A stretch of DNA of 64,000 nt. Source: Bifidobacterium saguini DSM 23967. GTDB lineage: Bacteria; Actinomycetota; Actinomycetes; Actinomycetales; Bifidobacteriaceae. Each line of letters starts with the position of its first letter. Positions within the stretch are counted from its first letter, which is position 1. This document shows positions 1 through 9,264 of the stretch, piece by piece. The DNA lies in NCBI RefSeq assembly GCF_000741715.1, contig NZ_JGZN01000013.1, positions 241,388 to 305,387 on the forward strand, in the 5' to 3' direction. The translations under genes and the position numbers were made by a program. Below the pieces are notes generated by a model. It was not told where the DNA came from. It made no database searches and was given only the letters and a program-made list of their open reading frames with translations.

Positions 1-2155
1 AATCGGTAATGCCGCCATAATTACTGGCAATACCTGAGGCGAAGCCGCTTGAATCAAGCCCGCTTGAAACATTCGAGGCACCAAACAGCGAAATGGAGCG
101 ATAATCCCAGTACATCAACGAATCAGAGGCATTGCTGTCCAACCACTCAGGATCTTTGACCTGCGGATAGGCTTTGGCAAGTTCATTCAATGCCTGCCGG
201 GAAATGCCCATTGCGGTGGCATAAATCAGATACTCATCCCAGAGCGCCAAATCGAGTGCGCCTCGATCGGTGAAATCACTGAAATCGGTGAGGTACCGGT
301 AGAAGCCAGCCACTTCTTCGCCATATTTTGCGCCGTTCTTGGTGAACATTTCCTTGGGAGCAATCAGGAAGGCAAAGGAGCCCAGCAGCATGCCGGGTGC
401 ACCCATAATCAGTGAAAGCGCAAGATTGCCGAGTCCCATGTAAATAACCGCGGCAGTCACGCCATAAAGTACTGTGCCGAGACCGAAGAAAGCGGTCATA
501 CCTCCAATAGGCCGTACAATCCTATGCTTGCCCAATTCCTCATTGCAGGCATCGGTGAAACGTTCCAATGCTTTATAGCCGCCTCGCCACCCTTGGCAGC
601 TCTTCTGCATCTGATTCAAATCAAACGTATCCGCGCCACGATCTTTGCCAACGAACTCCAGAATGCGCAGTAGCGCATGCTCCGGCTTAGTCAACGGTTT
701 TGGTTTCCGTTGACTGCGGCGAACCGGATGCAGCACGATGGTGCTGGTACTGTTCATTTCCTTCTCAGTGACCGAGCGTACGCCGCCGCTACTGCCACCT
801 GTCTCCAATGCCTGCAACGCCACATGCGGGGTGAGCGTCATGGATCCGGGAATACTCGCCTCGTCAGTGCCGTACAATCTGGCCGGGCCGGGATACAGTG
901 CAATAACTCCCTTGGATACCAGCGACAGCATCATGGCGGCAAGCCGGCGATGTTCCACGTTGTCTGATTTCGCAATGCCGAGAATATCAGCGATTTTCGC
1001 CACAGTGGCCGGTTTGAGGCTCGGTACCTCACGCCGATAGGCCACACGCTTGCTGTGTAGCGGACCATGCGCACGCCATCTGCCAAATATCGCCGTACCA
1101 AGCGATATCGCACATAGCAGCAGTTCCAAGCCGAGCACAATAGCCCAGGTTCGCACAGTTTTGCGCTGCTTGGCTTGAGCTTTGGCCAACTTTTCGGATT
1201 CAAGCTTTTTCAGCGATTGCAATCCCGGATAGTCGCGCGTGCGAATCCACTCCCCCGCCGGCTGGTACTTGGCGCCGACCATTCCATTCGATGTATCGTG
1301 CACCACTGAGGAGTCAAAGGCCGCCAGCAGGTTCAAATAGCGCCCGGCAGCCACATTGGTTGCTTGGAAATGCAACGTACCATCAGCATCGCGGGAGGTA
1401 GAGGACGAGCCGGCATAATGCAGCCATGCCCAAGAATTCTTTGCGGTAATACCTTTCGGGAAATGCACGGTGCCGGTCACACGCCCTATCGGCGTCGTAT
1501 TGCTTTCGGCAATCGGCTCCCATTGGAACCATGCGATATCCGGGTGAAGGCGAGCGGCACCGACGAGCGTCATTGTCACATCGAATTTCATGCTGCGCGC
1601 ATGCTTGGTGGCAGGAATATTCCAACCGATTTCCACAGTGCGTTGGCGCTTCAGCGCATTGCCTTGAATGAAATCATCGTATTGCGTTTCATCGGAATAG
1701 ATGGGCATACCGTTGATGCCAGGCTTGTATTCCTTGGGGTTCGCACCTAGCAGGTCTGATATCTGCGCATACCAGTGGCCGGCATACTTATTGTTCCATT
1801 CGGCATCACTCGCCACGTCGCTCGGTAGCACGGTTGTGGTGCGCGTGTAGGTTTCGCCAGTGGTCACGTTTTTGACGGAAATGTCGGTGATATCCGCCAA
1901 ATCAGACTGGTTCAACGTGTACTGCTGGTACAGCTGCTTCCACGGCTTGCCTTTACTTCGCCTTCCCAGTTTCATATCGATGTGCTGGGTGACGGTGATA
2001 TCCCCGTTGGTTTGCACAGTTACGTCGTAATCAACGCTGCGATACTGCAAATCCGAACGGCTTCCGGTGAACCAGAAGCCAATGAATATCACGGCAAACA
2101 CCACAGCGGTGAATATCACCGACGAAATAATGGCGCGTGGAATCCTGCAGTTCAT
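1..2155 (-). CDS. DUF2207 family membrane protein, 3' end cut by window edge
   Basis: The minus-strand frame opens with ATG at 2155 and runs without a stop to the window edge (718 codons), so the protein is incomplete at its C-terminus and is not a pseudogene. It starts with a membrane anchor (about residues 8-28), then an extracellular beta-rich domain, a membrane segment near residue 310, and a paired hydrophobic hairpin near 530-575. It matches the downstream-numbered neighbour domain for domain, for example KPWKQLYQQYTL and DRGALDLALWDEYLIYA against DRGAADLAMWDWYMVYA. The start is 5 bp after the stop of that paralogue, with a GGAGGT ribosome site inside the paralogue's last codons, so the two are translationally coupled. 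The function of DUF2207 proteins is not established; they commonly accompany LemA. Confidence 0.85.
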   Translation of the reverse strand, partial: MNCRIPRAIISSVIFTAVVFAVIFIGFWFTGSRSDLQYRSVDYDVTVQTNGDITVTQHIDMKLGRRSKGKPWKQLYQQYTLNQSDLADITDISVKNVTTGETYTRTTTVLPSDVASDAEWNNKYAGHWYAQISDLLGANPKEYKPGINGMPIYSDETQYDDFIQGNALKRQRTVEIGWNIPATKHARSMKFDVTMTLVGAARLHPDIAWFQWEPIAESNTTPIGRVTGTVHFPKGITAKNSWAWLHYAGSSSTSRDADGTLHFQATNVAAGRYLNLLAAFDSSVVHDTSNGMVGAKYQPAGEWIRTRDYPGLQSLKKLESEKLAKAQAKQRKTVRTWAIVLGLELLLCAISLGTAIFGRWRAHGPLHSKRVAYRREVPSLKPATVAKIADILGIAKSDNVEHRRLAAMMLSLVSKGVIALYPGPARLYGTDEASIPGSMTLTPHVALQALETGGSSGGVRSVTEKEMNSTSTIVLHPVRRSQRKPKPLTKPEHALLRILEFVGKDRGADTFDLNQMQKSCQGWRGGYKALERFTDACNEELGKHRIVRPIGGMTAFFGLGTVLYGVTAAVIYMGLGNLALSLIMGAPGMLLGSFAFLIAPKEMFTKNGAKYGEEVAGFYRYLTDFSDFTDRGALDLALWDEYLIYATAMGISRQALNELAKAYPQVKDPEWLDSNASDSLMYWDYRSISLFGASNVSSGLDSSGFASGIASNYGGITD

Positions 2156-2160
2156 ACGCC

Positions 2161-4455
2161 TTAGCGACCTCCGAAGCTACCACCGCCAGACCCACCGGAG
2201 GAGCCGCCGAAACCACCACCGGACGAGAAGCTACCGCTGGAGCTGAAGCCGCTATCGCTTGATGAACTAGGTGCTGCGGCATCGATGGTGGAGGTGATGT
2301 CCGCGAATCCAGAGGAGAGCTGCGAGCCAAGATCACTGAAGCTCAAGCTCGGCGTATATGAGGAGCCTCCGAACATCGAGTTAGCGCCGAATTGGCCGGC
2401 GAGACCACCGCCGACACTCTGCGTGCTGACCCGTGCGCCATAACCATCGTCATCCCAGCTGTGCGAACGGTAGGACCAGTAGAGTGTGGAGTCGGAAGCG
2501 TTGTCGTCGAGCCAACGCGGGTCGGTGACTTGCGGATATGCCTTGGCCAGCTCCGCGGCCACCCGCTCACTGATGCCAAATGCGGCGGCGTATACCATGT
2601 ACCAATCCCACATGGCAAGGTCGGCGGCACCGCGGTCGGTGAAGTTGGAAAAGTCCTGCATGTAATGCTTCAGCCCCAAGCACTTGCCGGCGATTTCCTG
2701 GCCCTGTGCAGTGAGTTCCTTTGCCGCACCGCCAAAAGTACAGAACATGCCGATGAAGAACATCGGCATCCCGATAATGATACCGACTACAGCGTAACCA
2801 AGAATCGCATTGGCCATCATGGCAGCGAAACCGATGATTCCAGCGAATATGCCGGCTACAATCGCCTGCCAGCCACGCGAACGCGAAGCATTCAAGCGCG
2901 CGTATTCGATATCGCAAGCGCCGGTGAACTTGTCGAGTTCCAGATAACCGTCTTCCCAATCCTTGCAGGCTTGCTTCATCTGGCCGAAGTCGAATACCGG
3001 GGAGCCAACGCGCTTGGAAATCACAATCAAGAGATTCAACAGTGCGTTTTCGGATTCGCTTAAGCCCAACTGCTCGGCGTTCGGCACACCATCGATAGCA
3101 GCCGGCAAAATCACAATGGTGCTGGTGGTGCGAGCAGCAAAACGTCTTCCGGCATCAGCATCGATCATGTGACTTAAGCTCACTGGTGTGGCCTTGCTCA
3201 TATCGATGCCGCGATACATGTCAGAGGGACCAGGATAGATGGCGATGGCCTTCTTAACGGAAAGCGAGAGCATTGTTGCCGTGAGCTCACGATTCATTGG
3301 CCGCGAACGCTTCGGCGGTTCCACCACTTCGATAAGTCGGGCGGCCGAAGCCGGGCTGATGCCGGGCTGGTCGCGCCAGTACTCAATAGGCCCACGATAC
3401 TTTGAGTTCCTATTGCTCCTGACCACAACCACAATGCCCCACGCGCAGAAGATGAGGCCGAGCACCGTCGTTGCAATCCAAATACCCAAGCGTACACGAG
3501 CCAGCGTGCGCTGACTATCACGCCACTGCTGCTCCTGCTGGTATTCGCTCTGCTTCAGCGCATCCAAATGATCGCCGGATTGATGGCGAGCAATGCCGGT
3601 TTCGTTCGGGGTTGCCTTAAATGCGGCAACAACGTCCAGATAGTCGCCGGAATGCACATTGTAGGCCTTGAATTTGAGGCTGCCGTCCTGAGCTCGGCGG
3701 GTTTCCGACGTGCGCTCGGTATGCAACCAGCCCCACGAGGTGTCTGAGGTGATGCCGTCCGGGAAGTGCACGGTGCCGCTCACGGTGCCGATGGGTACTG
3801 GATTGGACTTGCCGAACGGTTCCCACTGCAGACTTGCAATGTCATCCCACTGGGTGGCCACATCGTGCAGGGTGAAAGAAACATCGAATTTCATCGAATC
3901 CGCAGACTCGGTGGCGGGAATATTCCAACCGATCTCCACGGTTTTCTGGGTTGTATCAGCACTTCCGGGCGTGGTAACGGCGAGCGCATCCTCACCGGGA
4001 GTGTAGGGGTGGGCGTCGCTTTCGCCGGCAGTCACGTCCGCGATATACCAGTGATCGGCGTAATCGGAATTCCATGCGTCATCGCTTGGCACTTCGTCCG
4101 GCAGTTTCAGTTCGGTTTGCTGCTGATACGTGGTGCCGTCGGTGACGTTGCGCACGTAAATGTCGCTGATGTCCGTGAGATTGTCGGAACGCAGCGTGTA
4201 TTGCTGGTAGAGCTGCTTCCACGGCTTAGTGTCGCCATTATCATCTTTGCGTTTCAGCAGCTTCATGTCAATATGCTGCGTGACTTTGAGGTCACCCTCA
4301 GTGGTAAAGGTGGCGTCATAGTCAAGCGTGCGATAACTCAGATCGGCACCGCTTCCAGCGACTGCAGCAGTAAATGCGAACAATATGAACATGCCGCTGA
4401 CCATCAGCGTGATAATCACGCTGAAGATAGCGGCTCGAATCAATCGCTTCTTCAT
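2161..4455 (-). CDS. DUF2207 family membrane protein
   Basis: 764 residues. An N-terminal membrane anchor (residues about 8-33) is followed by an extracellular domain, a single membrane segment near residue 325-345, a cytoplasmic stretch, a hydrophobic hairpin near 545-590, and a low-complexity Ser/Gly tail (about 725-764) ending in GGGSFGGR, which is typical of the family. The start ATG overlaps the stop of lemA (ATGA type overlap), and the stop lies 5 bp before the next DUF2207 gene, so lemA and both paralogues form one operon. Family membership is clear, but the biochemical role is unknown. Confidence 0.85.
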   Translation of the reverse strand: MKKRLIRAAIFSVIITLMVSGMFILFAFTAAVAGSGADLSYRTLDYDATFTTEGDLKVTQHIDMKLLKRKDDNGDTKPWKQLYQQYTLRSDNLTDISDIYVRNVTDGTTYQQQTELKLPDEVPSDDAWNSDYADHWYIADVTAGESDAHPYTPGEDALAVTTPGSADTTQKTVEIGWNIPATESADSMKFDVSFTLHDVATQWDDIASLQWEPFGKSNPVPIGTVSGTVHFPDGITSDTSWGWLHTERTSETRRAQDGSLKFKAYNVHSGDYLDVVAAFKATPNETGIARHQSGDHLDALKQSEYQQEQQWRDSQRTLARVRLGIWIATTVLGLIFCAWGIVVVVRSNRNSKYRGPIEYWRDQPGISPASAARLIEVVEPPKRSRPMNRELTATMLSLSVKKAIAIYPGPSDMYRGIDMSKATPVSLSHMIDADAGRRFAARTTSTIVILPAAIDGVPNAEQLGLSESENALLNLLIVISKRVGSPVFDFGQMKQACKDWEDGYLELDKFTGACDIEYARLNASRSRGWQAIVAGIFAGIIGFAAMMANAILGYAVVGIIIGMPMFFIGMFCTFGGAAKELTAQGQEIAGKCLGLKHYMQDFSNFTDRGAADLAMWDWYMVYAAAFGISERVAAELAKAYPQVTDPRWLDDNASDSTLYWSYRSHSWDDDGYGARVSTQSVGGGLAGQFGANSMFGGSSYTPSLSFSDLGSQLSSGFADITSTIDAAAPSSSSDSGFSSSGSFSSGGGFGGSSGGSGGGSFGGR

Positions 4456-5033
4456 CAGAACTTCACTTGCGGTGCCTGGCGTGCGGTTTCATCAACCTGG
4501 AAGTACTGAGCCTGCTCAAAGTGGAACAGTCCAGCGATGATATTGGTTGGCACCGTCTCAATAGCAGTGTTGAGCTTCAGCACCACATCGTTGTAGAACT
4601 GACGGGCGTACGCGATCTTATTCTCCAGGTCCTTAAGCTGGCCCTGCAAATCCATGAAGTTCTGATTGGCTTGCAGTTGCGGGTAAGCCTCCGCAGTCGC
4701 CTGCAGATTGACCAGTGCGCGCGACAACTGATTTTCTGCAGCGGTACGTTGCGCTATCGTCGCATTCGGATCATTCGCAGCAGCCACAGCACCAGCGCGA
4801 GCCTGAGTCACCTGCGTAAATACTTGGGATTCATGCGAAGCATAACCTTTGACCGTCTCCACCAAATTCGGAATCAAATCAGCGCGCTGTTTCAACTGCA
4901 CATCAATTTGCGCCCAACCGTTCTTCACACGGTTCTTCAGCGTAACCAATCCGTTGTAGGCGCTAATGCCCCAACCGATCACGCCCACGATAATAACGAC
5001 AATAACAATGCCGATGATTGCACCAGCGCTCAT
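4455..5033 (-). CDS. lemA: LemA family protein
   Basis: 192 residues, the usual LemA length. There is one N-terminal membrane helix (residues about 4-24) and then a long helical domain with LemA hallmarks: [33 protein letters not shown] is recognisable at about residues 26-58, and the C-terminal [14 protein letters not shown] segment is conserved. Topology suggests a short outside N-terminus and a helical bundle on the other side. A strong ribosome site (AAGGGGGC) precedes the ATG. It is the first gene of the operon with the two DUF2207 proteins, a common genomic association. Its molecular function is not known. Confidence 0.9.
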   Translation of the reverse strand: MSAGAIIGIVIVVIIVGVIGWGISAYNGLVTLKNRVKNGWAQIDVQLKQRADLIPNLVETVKGYASHESQVFTQVTQARAGAVAAANDPNATIAQRTAAENQLSRALVNLQATAEAYPQLQANQNFMDLQGQLKDLENKIAYARQFYNDVVLKLNTAIETVPTNIIAGLFHFEQAQYFQVDETARQAPQVKF

Positions 5034-5392
5034 AACTGCCCCCTTGCTGGCCTTGATAGGCCTTGCCGAGTAGTCTTTCCCCTTCTCGGCTACCGGATAG
5101 TACCGGATTACTGTTCACGCCTATTCTTTCACGAGTCGGCATAAAAAGCGAGGAGGCACTGACAATCACTTTGAAATCGTGCAAGTCCAGCAAGCATTCA
5201 GGAACGTTTCAGTCAAGTGCAACGTAGTTTGTCTGTTGCGCTCAGCCTTGCATAAGCGCGCAATCATCATGGGCCCCGATAGTTAGGGGCAGAAGTTCCG
5301 TGCGAGGCGAGCTGCTTAGCGGGGAACTTGCGAAACAACCATAGTTCTGCGGCGCTGGATTGTTCGGTGCCGCGCTCACCCAAGGACCTGTT
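5034..5392. promoter_or_regulatory. Divergent intergenic region between lemA and ABC permease gene
   Basis: About 360 bp separating two divergent operons, so it must hold both promoters. I see one modest inverted repeat (AAGTTCC at 5293-5299 with GGAACTT at 5323-5329) just before the permease gene, which could fold in its leader. No riboswitch class or clear operator was recognised. Confidence 0.4.
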
Positions 5393-7132
5393 ATGTTTGT
5401 GTTGAACAACGCCTGGAAAACCGTGATACGGAACAAAGGCCGCAATATTTTAATTGTGCTCATCGTGGCGATCATTGCCGCGGCAGCCACCATCGGACTC
5501 GCCATTCGCAACGCGGCCAGCACCGCGCGTGAAACCGGATTGGCGAATACTTCCGTAACCGCCACTATCAGTGTGGACCGCAGCAAGCTGATGGAGCAGG
5601 CGCGCGAATCGCAGTCCAGCTCATCCTCGGATTCGTCTGATTCCTCTAGTTCCGGGGATTCCACGCCCGATTTTGATTCGATGCGCAGCGCTCTGGAAGG
5701 CAGCAGCCTGACTCTGGCTGACTATCAGAAGTATGAGAAGGCCTCCAGCGTTTCGGTGAGTTCATATTATTCCGAAAGCACCGGCGTCTCTGGCACGGAT
5801 TCGTTCCAGCCAGTGGAGACCAGCACGGCGAATGCGGCGAATTCCAGCTCCTCTGATTCATCTTCCGATTCCTCCAATTCTGGCGATGGTCAGCAGGGAC
5901 CGGGCGGTGATGGCAAGGGTCAAGGCGGCGGCCCTGGCAACATGATGACCTCCGGCGACTTCACCCTGACCGGCTTCTCCTCGGACACCGCCATCGCCAA
6001 CGCTTCCAACGGTTCGTTCACCATGTCCAGCGGCGAAGTGTTCGGCTACGACGAATCCGATAACGGCAAAGTCATCATCTCCAAAACTTTGGCCGACTTC
6101 AACAATCTCTCCGTGGGCGACACCATCACCGTGACCAACCCGAGCGACACTTCGCTCACGTATACGCTGACCATCTGCGGCATCTACGAGAACTCCACCT
6201 CCAGCAACACCAACGCAATGGGTCCGATGGGTGGCACCTCGCAGGACGCGGACAATGCGATCTATACCTCGGTTTCTACGCTGAAGTCGCTTGGGCTTGA
6301 TTCCGACACCACCGCTAACGACGATAACGACGACACCACCACCCAGCTCAACTACACCTACGTGCTCGCCAATGCGGATGACTACGAAACCTTCGCCGCC
6401 GACGTGAAGGCCGCTGGCTTGGACGACACCTACACCGTACAGTCCGCGGATGTGGAACAGTATGAGTCCAGTCTTGTGCCGCTCGATAATCTCGCGAAGT
6501 TCGCACTGACCTTGCTGATTGTGGTGCTCGTTGTGGGGGCCGTGGTGCTTGTGGTTTTGAATCTGTTCAATATCCGCGAGCGCAAGTATGAGGTCGGCGT
6601 GCTGACCGCCATCGGTGTGAAGAAAGCCAAGGTCGCGGCACAGTTTGTGATTGAGCTGCTGATTGTGACGATGTGCGGCATCGCACTTGGTGTAGCCGGC
6701 GGTGCGGTGGCTTCCGTGCCGGTATCAAACCAACTGCTGGCATCGCAGGTGTCTGCACAGGAATCCGAGGCATCCAGCCAACAGCAGCAGTTCGGCCGCG
6801 CGGCGGATATGGGCGGTGGACCGGGCGGCGAGCAGCAATCCAGCTCTAGCTCTTCGGATTCGAGCAGCTCGTCTTCTTCCTCTGACTCCAGCTCTGCGAA
6901 CTCGTCCTCCGACTCCGCAGGCTCTACTAAGAGCAACAACACTCAGCAAGGCGGCCCGGGCGGCATGCGTCAGGCGGTGAATTATGTCAGCGAAATCAAC
7001 GCCACCGTGAATCTGGCGGTGGTCGGCCAGCTGATTCTCATCGGTCTTGGATTGACGCTTATCTCCGCACTGGTCGGCATCGTGTTCGTCATGCGCTACG
7101 AACCGCTACAGATTCTCGCCGATCGCTCGTAA
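5393..7132 (+). CDS. ABC transporter permease, FtsX/MacB type with Ser-rich extracellular loops
   Basis: 579 residues. I chose the ATG at 5393 because AAGGA lies 7 bases upstream; a TTG 33 bases earlier has no such signal. One membrane helix near residues 19-40 is followed by a large extracellular region, then three C-terminal membrane helices (about 365-395, 420-445, 535-560) of the FtsX fold, ending RYEPLQILADRS. The extracellular part contains unusual Ser/Asp/Gly-rich stretches (about residues 75-100, 150-185 and 450-520). The next gene, 17 bp on, encodes the matching ATPase. Such pairs export peptides or lipoproteins or act in envelope signalling; the substrate is unknown. Confidence 0.85.
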   Translation: MFVLNNAWKTVIRNKGRNILIVLIVAIIAAAATIGLAIRNAASTARETGLANTSVTATISVDRSKLMEQARESQSSSSSDSSDSSSSGDSTPDFDSMRSALEGSSLTLADYQKYEKASSVSVSSYYSESTGVSGTDSFQPVETSTANAANSSSSDSSSDSSNSGDGQQGPGGDGKGQGGGPGNMMTSGDFTLTGFSSDTAIANASNGSFTMSSGEVFGYDESDNGKVIISKTLADFNNLSVGDTITVTNPSDTSLTYTLTICGIYENSTSSNTNAMGPMGGTSQDADNAIYTSVSTLKSLGLDSDTTANDDNDDTTTQLNYTYVLANADDYETFAADVKAAGLDDTYTVQSADVEQYESSLVPLDNLAKFALTLLIVVLVVGAVVLVVLNLFNIRERKYEVGVLTAIGVKKAKVAAQFVIELLIVTMCGIALGVAGGAVASVPVSNQLLASQVSAQESEASSQQQQFGRAADMGGGPGGEQQSSSSSSDSSSSSSSSDSSSANSSSDSAGSTKSNNTQQGGPGGMRQAVNYVSEINATVNLAVVGQLILIGLGLTLISALVGIVFVMRYEPLQILADRS

Positions 7133-7149
7133 ATCCGAAGGGAAAAATC

Positions 7150-7863
7150 ATGGATATTGCAACTGCAACCACCGCCGAACCGGCAGTCACCGCCAACACT
7201 GACACCCCAGCCTTGGAGCTGGAGCACGTCTCTTACTCGTATTCCAAGGGCGGCAAGCGCGTGCTCATCGACAAGAACTACGTATTCCGCACCGGTCGAG
7301 TCATTTCGATTACCGGTCCTTCCGGCGCAGGCAAGACCACACTGCTCTCGCTGCTGTCCGGTCTGACCACACCCACCAAGGGTCGTGTGCTGCATAACGG
7401 CGAGGATTTGGCGAAAGCCGACCGCTACCGCTTCCGCAGTCACGATATCGGCGTGATCTTCCAGAGCTTCAATCTTTTGCCGGCGCTAACCGTGGCGGAG
7501 AACATCATTCTCTCGATGGACGCTTCCGGCAAGACCTTCGATAAGCCCAAGAAAGAGATTGCGGCCGAGCTCATTGAAAAAGTGCGACTGCAGCCGGAGT
7601 ATCTGAACGAGCGTATTCTGCATCTTTCCGGTGGCGAGCAGCAGCGCGTGGCCATTGCTCGCGCATTGAGCTACGATCCGCAAATCATTCTGGCTGATGA
7701 ACCTACCGGCAATCTCGACCTTGCCACTCAGGATGACATTATGACGATTTTCAAGGATCTGGCGCACAACGAGGGCAAATGCGTGATTATTGTGACGCAT
7801 AGCCCCGAAGTCGCCGCCCAATCCGACGAGGTCTTCCAGCTCGCCCCACTCCGCGAGCGGTGA
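7150..7863 (+). CDS. ABC transporter ATP-binding protein, MacB/LolD type
   Basis: 237 residues, a single nucleotide-binding domain. Visible motifs are Walker A GPSGAGKTT (about residue 57), Q-loop in VIFQSFNLLPALTVAEN, signature LSGGEQQR, Walker B ILADEPTGNLD, and the switch His in IIVTHSPEVA. The LLPALTVAEN and TGNLD wording is typical of the MacB/LolD/SalX branch that partners with FtsX-like permeases. It is cotranscribed with the permease just upstream and ends at a hairpin terminator, so the pair forms a complete two-gene unit. Confidence 0.92.
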   Translation: MDIATATTAEPAVTANTDTPALELEHVSYSYSKGGKRVLIDKNYVFRTGRVISITGPSGAGKTTLLSLLSGLTTPTKGRVLHNGEDLAKADRYRFRSHDIGVIFQSFNLLPALTVAENIILSMDASGKTFDKPKKEIAAELIEKVRLQPEYLNERILHLSGGEQQRVAIARALSYDPQIILADEPTGNLDLATQDDIMTIFKDLAHNEGKCVIIVTHSPEVAAQSDEVFQLAPLRER

Positions 7864-7878
7864 GGACGTACCCCGCGT

Positions 7879-7919
7879 GCCACGCCAGCGCAATATCACA
7901 TCTTTTGTGCTGGCGTGGC
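7879..7919 (+). terminator. Hairpin terminator after ABC operon
   Basis: A perfect 11-bp stem (GCCACGCCAGC at 7879-7889 with GCTGGCGTGGC at 7909-7919) begins 15 bp after the ATPase stop and is followed by a partly T-rich stretch. The remaining bases to 8093 contain a smaller inverted repeat (CACGATT/AATCGTG near 7969-7993) and no gene that I can support. Confidence 0.7.
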
Positions 7920-8093
7920 GTTGGTTTCAGCCACACAACTGTAATAAGGGCCCAATCCGCACTCGTGTGGCACGATTCATGGGGTAAATCGTGTGATTTC
8001 TCTATGAGGCTCCGCCCCACTAGCACAATACTGCTCAATTCGCGCTAGCGTGGCACAGACATATCCGCAGCACATTCATGCAGCAATGTACTT

Positions 8094-9044
8094 CTACCCT
8101 ACTTTCGACTCTAATGCAGTCCAATCGACTTTCCTCGGCAACGGAGCCATCAATTCAAGTGGCAATGCTTTGAGACGAAATACAAAATCAGCACCTCGCA
8201 GCGTCAACGCACGACCGACATGGAATGCGAACTCCGCTCGCGCATCGTCATCCGCAAGACTTGCCGCTGTCGCAGTAAAAATCAGCCATCCACGCCCCAC
8301 CAGTTTTCCCCTCTTCTCTCGGTCGCGGCGCCATTGCATTTTGTCGGTGCGATGCTGATCTCCGTCATACTCCACCGCGACTTTATATTCCGGCCATGCA
8401 AGATCGAGTGTCATCACTACGCCAGAGTCAAACATTATGTTCGGCACAACGTAATTCAATTTCGGTTGAGGAATACCGTGAGCACACAGTGAAATTCTTT
8501 TCTCGGATTCCTTCGGCGATGAAGCCCCCGGCATGATAAGCGATAATGCCCGAATGCAGGAAGGACGGCCAGCAAATCCTGTCACTGATTGCGTAAATCG
8601 CACCAATTCACAATAAATCTGCTTCATATCACATTGTCTACGGCGACTCATAACGCTGATAATGGAATCACCAAGCACAATCAATGATTGCAACGAAACA
8701 TGACTTGCCATCTGCGCCCACACATGAAATATATCAAGCGCATACACTCGAGTATTGATTTTCACTGCATGCGATTGCGGTAAGAACTTCCATACATGCG
8801 GACACAACGTCGTGCTATTTGTGCGCAGTCGCTTCTCCTTTGTTTCAAATACCGTGTGCAACTGCGAAGTATCCAAATCACAATCTGCGGGAAGCGGCAC
8901 ACCGTACAATATCAACGCAGTGGTCATACCGAACAGTAGATTACGACCAATTCGGTTAGCTTCCTCAATGCATCGATTGAGCGTCTCCCGCCGGCGGTTA
9001 TCGAGACTATCTCGCATTGAAGATTCATTGACATAGGTACTCAT
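8094..9044 (-). CDS. Hypothetical protein with C-terminal DUF559/Vsr-like nuclease fold
   Basis: 316 residues, no signal peptide or membrane segment. The N-terminal half (to about 200) resembles the DNA-binding and linker part of actinobacterial proteins related to AbiEi-type proteins, but I cannot assign it firmly. The C-terminal part contains a restriction-endonuclease-like core: D in LDLAWPEYKVAVEYDGDQH (about residues 222-240), then RRDREKRGKL and GWLIFTAT, as in DUF559/Vsr-like domains. These proteins are common in bifidobacteria, and no activity has been shown for this group as far as I know. It stands alone, between a plus-strand ABC operon and pnp. Confidence 0.65.
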   Translation of the reverse strand: MSTYVNESSMRDSLDNRRRETLNRCIEEANRIGRNLLFGMTTALILYGVPLPADCDLDTSQLHTVFETKEKRLRTNSTTLCPHVWKFLPQSHAVKINTRVYALDIFHVWAQMASHVSLQSLIVLGDSIISVMSRRRQCDMKQIYCELVRFTQSVTGFAGRPSCIRALSLIMPGASSPKESEKRISLCAHGIPQPKLNYVVPNIMFDSGVVMTLDLAWPEYKVAVEYDGDQHRTDKMQWRRDREKRGKLVGRGWLIFTATAASLADDDARAEFAFHVGRALTLRGADFVFRLKALPLELMAPLPRKVDWTALESKVG

Positions 9045-9176
9045 TCTTTCACCGTAGCTACTGGAAATCTACGGGAAAAGCTGAAATGGGGTATGTGGCA
9101 CTAGCTCCAGTTATCCACACCACATGCAAAAGAACGGTGGATAACTTGCGATAGAGATAAACGCATAAAACAAAAA

Positions 9177-9217
9177 GTGCCTTTGTACTGCGAAAATTCA
9201 ACGCAATACAAAGGCAC
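9177..9217 (-). terminator. Rho-independent terminator of pnp
   Basis: Arms at 9177-9187 and 9207-9217 form a perfect 11-bp stem with a 19-base loop. Read on the minus strand it is followed by CTTTTTGTTTT, a good U-tract. It lies 48 bp beyond the pnp stop. Confidence 0.85.
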
Positions 9218-9264
9218 TTGGCTAGTCAGCGGATCATCTCAGTGAGGGAATCCGCGAGAGGACG

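Noticed and set aside
1..2155. Apparent gene fragments suggesting a broken DUF2207 copy
   Set aside because: Reading the minus strand from the ATG at 2155 shows one uninterrupted frame to the window edge; it is only truncated by the window.
5034..5392. A riboswitch before the ABC permease gene
   Set aside because: Only a 7-bp inverted repeat is visible and no known riboswitch core could be recognised.
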